Assembly (NCBI GenBank): GCA_947307415.1
Contig: CAMZJA010000009.1
Location: forward strand, 16,003 to 80,002
Length of the DNA: 64,000 bases
Origin: an uncultured Bacteroidales bacterium
Lineage (GTDB): Bacteria; Bacteroidota; Bacteroidia; Bacteroidales; F082
Direction of reading: 5' to 3'
Below are positions 60,486-64,000 of the stretch, piece after piece (the first letter of the stretch is position 1; every line of letters begins with the position of its first letter). The translations under genes and the position numbers were made by a program. The notes under the pieces are model-generated. The model saw only the letters and a program-made list of their open reading frames with translations, searched no databases and was not told where the DNA came from.

Positions 60486-61661
60486 TTAGTTGTCATGAAT
60501 AGCTGTTTTCGCTCTTCCAAGAACATCCGAAAGTTCCTGGCATGCCTCCATAGCCTCATGAGCGCTAGGATCAGCATAGTTATGCACAAAAGGTGCTGCC
60601 ATATGGCTGATTTTCGACAATGCGTTGGCAATAGCTTCTGTGATTTGTCTGTCCAAAGAAGAATCTATGCCTTTCACATAAGCATGCATTGACTTGCTCT
60701 CATCTCTTTCGTCTTCATTGCCGCCCATATAGGCATTCTCAACACTCTTGATGTTGTCGTAAAAATCGATGATTGACTTATGGCTGTAGGGCGACTCTAT
60801 GTATGTAGGGTCTTCGCCAGTGTATGGCTTGCCTATCTTTGATGTACCGACCTCATCGGAGATGTCGATGCTGCCGTCGATGATGGCCTGAAGAGCGTGG
60901 GTCAAGGTGAAATAGGTGCTTCCCGCCTGACCGGCGTTACGCATATTGTCGCCATAGCTCAAGTCGCCGCCGTTGACGGTTGTGTTGAACTCAAGTTCTT
61001 CCATCTTTGCGATATGTGACGCAGGAGCGTCGTCGCCAACCCAGCTCACCTCAAGCTGGAAGCAACGGTTGCGGAGGTCGCCTGCCACTGCGTAAGCATA
61101 AATCATATAATCGTTGGTGAGTTCCGCTACAGGACGTGGCTGGCCGTCACGGAAAAGCACGTATTCGATGCCGTGAAAGCCCAAGAGAGCGTTGCCAAGC
61201 TGCTCGCCGGCCACCACGTCACCGTCTTCAGTATCCAAAGCCGCAATCATGCTCGGACTTGCCATGAGGTTGTTGAAAGCGTCTTCGTCGAGTGGCCACG
61301 AGTCGATGTGAGGGTCAATGCCGAAATCGGAAGCCGGGCCGAACAGGAACGCCTCGCTCATCTCCCACCATTTACGGGCTTCGAGGAAGGTCTCACAAGC
61401 CTGGTCGACATTAGCCTGAGTCATCTCGCCTTTCAATGTGCCTAAATCGTCGACGAGTTGGGCGCTGTAAGCCGCGAGCTTGGTGTAGGTCGGGGCAACA
61501 GTGTGGTTAAGAAACTGATTGATGACAGCAGATTTCTTGATAGAGTTTTCCGTAGTAGGCTCGACAGTTGAATCTGATTTGCTTTTCTTGCAGGAATTGA
61601 AGCTCACTGCAAGTAACACTGATAATGCTATCAGCATTGAGGTTTTAAAGAGTTTTTTCAT
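60486..61661 (-). CDS. Imelysin family lipoprotein
   Basis: The product has 391 residues from ATG 61661. The lipoprotein signal (MLIALSVLLAVSFNSCKK) is followed by the two four-helix-bundle imelysin fold with the GxHxxE motif (LLGFHGIEYVLF, near residue 160). Imelysin-like proteins (IrpA, ICMP) are iron-regulated and take part in iron uptake rather than proteolysis in most studied cases. The setting between a porin and a di-heme protein supports an iron role. An in-frame extension to 61685 lacks a signal and is not used. Confidence 0.88.
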   Translation of the reverse strand: MKKLFKTSMLIALSVLLAVSFNSCKKSKSDSTVEPTTENSIKKSAVINQFLNHTVAPTYTKLAAYSAQLVDDLGTLKGEMTQANVDQACETFLEARKWWEMSEAFLFGPASDFGIDPHIDSWPLDEDAFNNLMASPSMIAALDTEDGDVVAGEQLGNALLGFHGIEYVLFRDGQPRPVAELTNDYMIYAYAVAGDLRNRCFQLEVSWVGDDAPASHIAKMEELEFNTTVNGGDLSYGDNMRNAGQAGSTYFTLTHALQAIIDGSIDISDEVGTSKIGKPYTGEDPTYIESPYSHKSIIDFYDNIKSVENAYMGGNEDERDESKSMHAYVKGIDSSLDRQITEAIANALSKISHMAAPFVHNYADPSAHEAMEACQELSDVLGRAKTAIHDN

Positions 61662-61695
61662 ATTTGATGATTTAAAATTTAACATTCAATTTTTT

Positions 61696-61817
61696 GTCAT
61701 TTCGACTGAAGCGGAGCGGAATGGAGAAATCTCATCCTCAATTGCAGGAGATTTATTCACCAGAGGTGAATGCTTTCGCAAGCTCATCTCCGCTCCCTGC
61801 GGTCGGTCAAAATGACG
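61696..61817. repeat. Inverted family B element between porin and imelysin genes
   Basis: The left arm (61696-61733) is GTCATTTCGACTGAAGCGGA then GCGGAATGGAGAAATCTC. The right arm (about 61786-61817) is TCTCCGCTCCCTGCGGTCGG then TCAAAATGACGG. The centre holds a perfect small hairpin, ATTCACC-AGA-GGTGAAT (61755-61771). It lies inside a likely operon and could reduce expression of the downstream genes. Confidence 0.85.
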
Positions 61818-61818
61818 G

Positions 61819-63108
61819 CTAGCGCGTGAAAAATCCGCTGTACGCCACGCCCAATGAAATCATCGGCTCGGTATTGTATTGTTCCTTGAGGAAACGCTGC
61901 GCATATTCCGCCTTAATGACAACCTGTTTTATAGGATAATAATTCAAACCTAAAGTCATTACATGACGCTCCGTCCAATCGTATTTTGTAATCGCCGAAG
62001 CGAATGGAATGTAGCTGTCGTAGTAGTCGTAACGCCCAAAGACAAAGAGTCTGCGTTCACCTGTCCGCTTCATGCAATGGAAGATGTCGTAGCCTATCTC
62101 TCCGCCTATTGCCACGGCCTCCTCTCCCACCAATGAGTGCGGATAAGGTGAGAATGTCTGGGTGTTTTGGTTTTTGTTGTATGCCGAGATGATGTCGGCA
62201 TCGTTAAGATGACCGTAGTCGAAATTACCTCTCACGACAAAGCCATGAGCCTTGTAGTCGAACTCGGCAGTGCCTATGAGCACCGTGCCTCTCACATCTT
62301 TATATTTCTCCGATTCATTTATTTCGATGTCGTTATTGAAGCTGTTCCCGACATAGCCGCTCACCCCGACATGCAGGTTTTTGATGAAATAGCCGTCGAT
62401 GCGCACAGCACAGGCAAGGTTGTTGGCCACCTTAAACTCAAATCCGGAAGCCGAGCCGTTTTTCACCCAGTTGGCGTTTGTGAACATATTGGAATTCAAG
62501 GCAGGAACCACTGCCGCCTCATAGCGTAGCTTCCATATTTTTCCCCAGACGCTGACACCAGTCTCGTGCCACGTACTCGGAAGTATCGTCAACTCACCTT
62601 CCGGGCGATAGCAGGTGAAAAACTGCGTCGGAAGGTGCGCGTTGTTGGTTTGTCCGACAGGCACAATGATATGTCCCATCCTGATATTCAATGCCTTACC
62701 AAACGATTTCTGAATCCAGAACTGTTCCAGAGCGACTTCACCTCCGCGTTCTATCTCATGCTCGTATTCGCCAGCCTCCTCAGCTTCAAGCTCGATGGCG
62801 AGCTCGTTACCGCCATGCTCAAACTCTATCTCGCTGCCCATAGTCCAGCCGTTACCGAAGTCATAGCCTATATTGACGACCACATGCGGCAAGTCGACCC
62901 TGCCCTGACGGTTTCCGTCGACATATCGGTTCGGGTGGGTATACCTATTAAAATGATTGTTGTAGAAATTGCGGGTGTAGACTGCCTCGCCGTAGCCACC
63001 TACGGTCAGGCGCGAAATCGTGTCGTTTTCAGAAGCTATCACATCTTCTGTCAAAGAAAAAGAAATTAAAGCTGTGAAAGCCAAAAATGATAATAAAAAC
63101 CTCTTCAT
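61819..63108 (-). CDS. Outer-membrane porin (OprO/P-like)
   Basis: The product has 429 residues. The signal peptide (FLLSFLAFTALISFSLTEDV) is followed by a barrel with GGYGEAVYTRNFYNNHFNRY, a long strand series (LPHVVVNIGYDFGNGWTMGS EIEFEHGG), an acidic loop (ELEAEEAGEYEHEIERGGE) and QFWIQKSFGKALNIRMGHII VPVGQTN, ending near YSGFFTR. It resembles phosphate-selective-porin-like barrels. As first gene of a run with imelysin, di-heme protein and CcsA, it could be the outer-membrane entry for iron; the acidic loop would suit cation binding. No clear promoter or Fur box could be assigned by eye in 63109-63231. Confidence 0.82.
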   Translation of the reverse strand: MKRFLLSFLAFTALISFSLTEDVIASENDTISRLTVGGYGEAVYTRNFYNNHFNRYTHPNRYVDGNRQGRVDLPHVVVNIGYDFGNGWTMGSEIEFEHGGNELAIELEAEEAGEYEHEIERGGEVALEQFWIQKSFGKALNIRMGHIIVPVGQTNNAHLPTQFFTCYRPEGELTILPSTWHETGVSVWGKIWKLRYEAAVVPALNSNMFTNANWVKNGSASGFEFKVANNLACAVRIDGYFIKNLHVGVSGYVGNSFNNDIEINESEKYKDVRGTVLIGTAEFDYKAHGFVVRGNFDYGHLNDADIISAYNKNQNTQTFSPYPHSLVGEEAVAIGGEIGYDIFHCMKRTGERRLFVFGRYDYYDSYIPFASAITKYDWTERHVMTLGLNYYPIKQVVIKAEYAQRFLKEQYNTEPMISLGVAYSGFFTR

Positions 63109-63231
63109 ATCCTAAAAAAATACCTTTTAAATCATGATGCGAAATTACTTCACATCACAAAGCGTTAAGGTCATCATTTTTAGGTATTTTAACTACAAAC
63201 AATCATCATATTTGGTGAGTAAGATTAAAAC

Positions 63232-63936
63232 CTAATGTCTGAAATACCGTGGTTGCGTCAGATCTTCCTGCGGAGGCTCGGGGACGTCCCAATAGGGATT
63301 CTCATCGTCCAAATCGTCGTCATCTTCTTCATCTTCAGACGGTTTCTCGCGTTGAGGACCTTCTTTGCGATAGACTATGGCAAGGGCTATTCCCATGATG
63401 AATCCCGAGAGATGCCCTTCCCAAGAGATATTATTCTCGATGGCGTATTTCGGATAGATTCCCCAGATAAGACTTCCGTAAAGAAAAATCACCAGAAATG
63501 ATACGATAACAAGGCTTCTGTTACGCCTCAAGAAGCCGCTGAGCATTAGGAAAAACGCCAGTCCGTAAATCAAGGCGCTGGCTCCAATATGAACGCCGCC
63601 TCGAGCGCCACACCATGTCAACAAACCAGTAGAAAAAATCAAAAGAAGACCAATCTTGGTGGCTATAGGCTTGTAAAAATAATAAAGACAACCTCCTAAC
63701 ACTATGATTGGCAAAGTGTTAGCATAAAGATGACTCCAACTTCCGTGTAGGAAATGAAACAGAAAAATGCCAGGTATGCCGTCGGCTTGCAACGGTTTGA
63801 TGCCAAGAAACGAGAAGTCAAGATTGAAAAGTTCTTCAATGCCTTTCACAATCCAACAAATGGCCATAAACGCCACCGGCACTATGAAACTACGCAGAAG
63901 ACGGGCTCTTTCTTCCTTGACCTCAACGCTGCTCAT
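63232..63936 (-). CDS. Rhomboid family intramembrane serine protease
   Basis: The 234-residue protein has six predicted membrane helices. The HFLHGSWSHLYANTLPIIVL segment corresponds to the family's HxxxHxxxN helix 2, the catalytic Ser is in GGVHIGASALIYG (GxSxxxYG) and the catalytic His in SWEGHLSGFIMGIALAI. The C-terminal tail is acidic (SEDEEDDDDLDDENPYWD). Substrates unknown. ATG 63936 overlaps the stop of the upstream gene (TGATG), so the two are coupled. It may be that no T9SS or quorum substrate is local. Confidence 0.9.
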   Translation of the reverse strand: MSSVEVKEERARLLRSFIVPVAFMAICWIVKGIEELFNLDFSFLGIKPLQADGIPGIFLFHFLHGSWSHLYANTLPIIVLGGCLYYFYKPIATKIGLLLIFSTGLLTWCGARGGVHIGASALIYGLAFFLMLSGFLRRNRSLVIVSFLVIFLYGSLIWGIYPKYAIENNISWEGHLSGFIMGIALAIVYRKEGPQREKPSEDEEDDDDLDDENPYWDVPEPPQEDLTQPRYFRH

Positions 63937-64000
63937 CAATTCGTTTTGAATTTGTAATGAATCTCCTTCAGCTCCTCGTTGGCCTTGGCGATTTTTTTCT
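63936..64000 (-). CDS. C-terminal end of an unidentified upstream gene
   Basis: The last 20 codons visible on the minus strand read KKIAKANEELKEIHYKFKTN and end in a TGA that overlaps the rhomboid start (TGATG). The Lys/Glu helical tail is compatible with many proteins; no family can be named. The coupling implies an operon with rhomboid. Confidence 0.55.
   Translation of the reverse strand, partial: KKIAKANEELKEIHYKFKTN

Overview
The window reads as chromosome of a Bacteroidota member, most likely an uncultured Bacteroidales. Evidence: recurrent TAnnTTTG -7 promoter boxes, C-terminal type IX secretion (T9SS) sorting domains on three secreted proteins, a gingipain-like C25 protease, a MurF-Alr fusion, a TonB-dependent receptor with DUF5689 lipoproteins, an Omp28-type lipoprotein and a DUF4296 lipoprotein. 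Coding density is high and both strands are used in short operons. No rRNA, CRISPR, prophage or recognisable transposase is visible. Species cannot be named from this sequence.

Layout. 1-2443: 5' part of mfd (minus). 2531-3938: an intact toxin-antitoxin pair with a palindrome at its promoter, then a decayed second pair of which only the antitoxin remains. 3925-5061: dusB and a CAU tRNA. 5079-9745: a membrane-anchored AraC-type regulator, a secreted T9SS protein preceded by paired direct repeats, two gene fragments, and a secreted thioredoxin-fold/FN3/T9SS protein. 9898-15498: thiL, uvrC, a DUF4296 lipoprotein and recQ. 15603-21410: envelope genes (kdsD, lptB, M16 protease, a lipoprotein, an outer-membrane protein, waaA). 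21407-29981: a minus-strand operon of TonB receptor, two DUF5689-type lipoproteins, a polyprenol-phosphate sugar synthase, pyrC, a MORN-type lipoprotein and tadA, divergent from an exported endonuclease/exonuclease/phosphatase gene. 31307-39154: murF-alr, pdxA, a P-loop kinase/dCMP deaminase fusion, a LOG-family gene, an M20 hydrolase and manA. 39172-42295: a TlpA, DUF6029, Omp28 trio. 42323-45117: initiator tRNA, era, der and an S4 RNA-binding gene. 45173-54420: a lipoprotein, the C25 protease, a GH3 glucosidase, a polysaccharide-deacetylase-like gene, an acyltransferase and upp. 54504-58841: an NSS transporter, a ComEA-like protein and a ResB/CcsA cytochrome assembly protein. The last operon joins CcsA to a di-heme oxidoreductase, an imelysin and a porin, and looks like an iron-acquisition module. 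The window ends with a rhomboid protease and the tail of its upstream neighbour.

The most unusual feature is a dense set of short dispersed repeats that run into genes without breaking them. (A) A 28-bp palindrome with GTAGAGAC ends occurs four times, each time in frame inside a gene (pyrC, murF-alr, bglX, ccsA). (B) A GTCATTTCGA...GAGAAATC element, often an inverted pair, occurs between genes and in frame inside murF-alr and the ComEA-like gene. (C) Tandem repeats with a 7-bp period lie at eight loci, one inside the AraC regulator and two supplying stop codons of genes. (D) A ~46-bp sequence occurs twice, and both copies can encode the peptide EHFENGIKN. These repeats, the kinase-deaminase fusion, the regulator/direct-repeat circuit and the iron operon are the items most worth following up.
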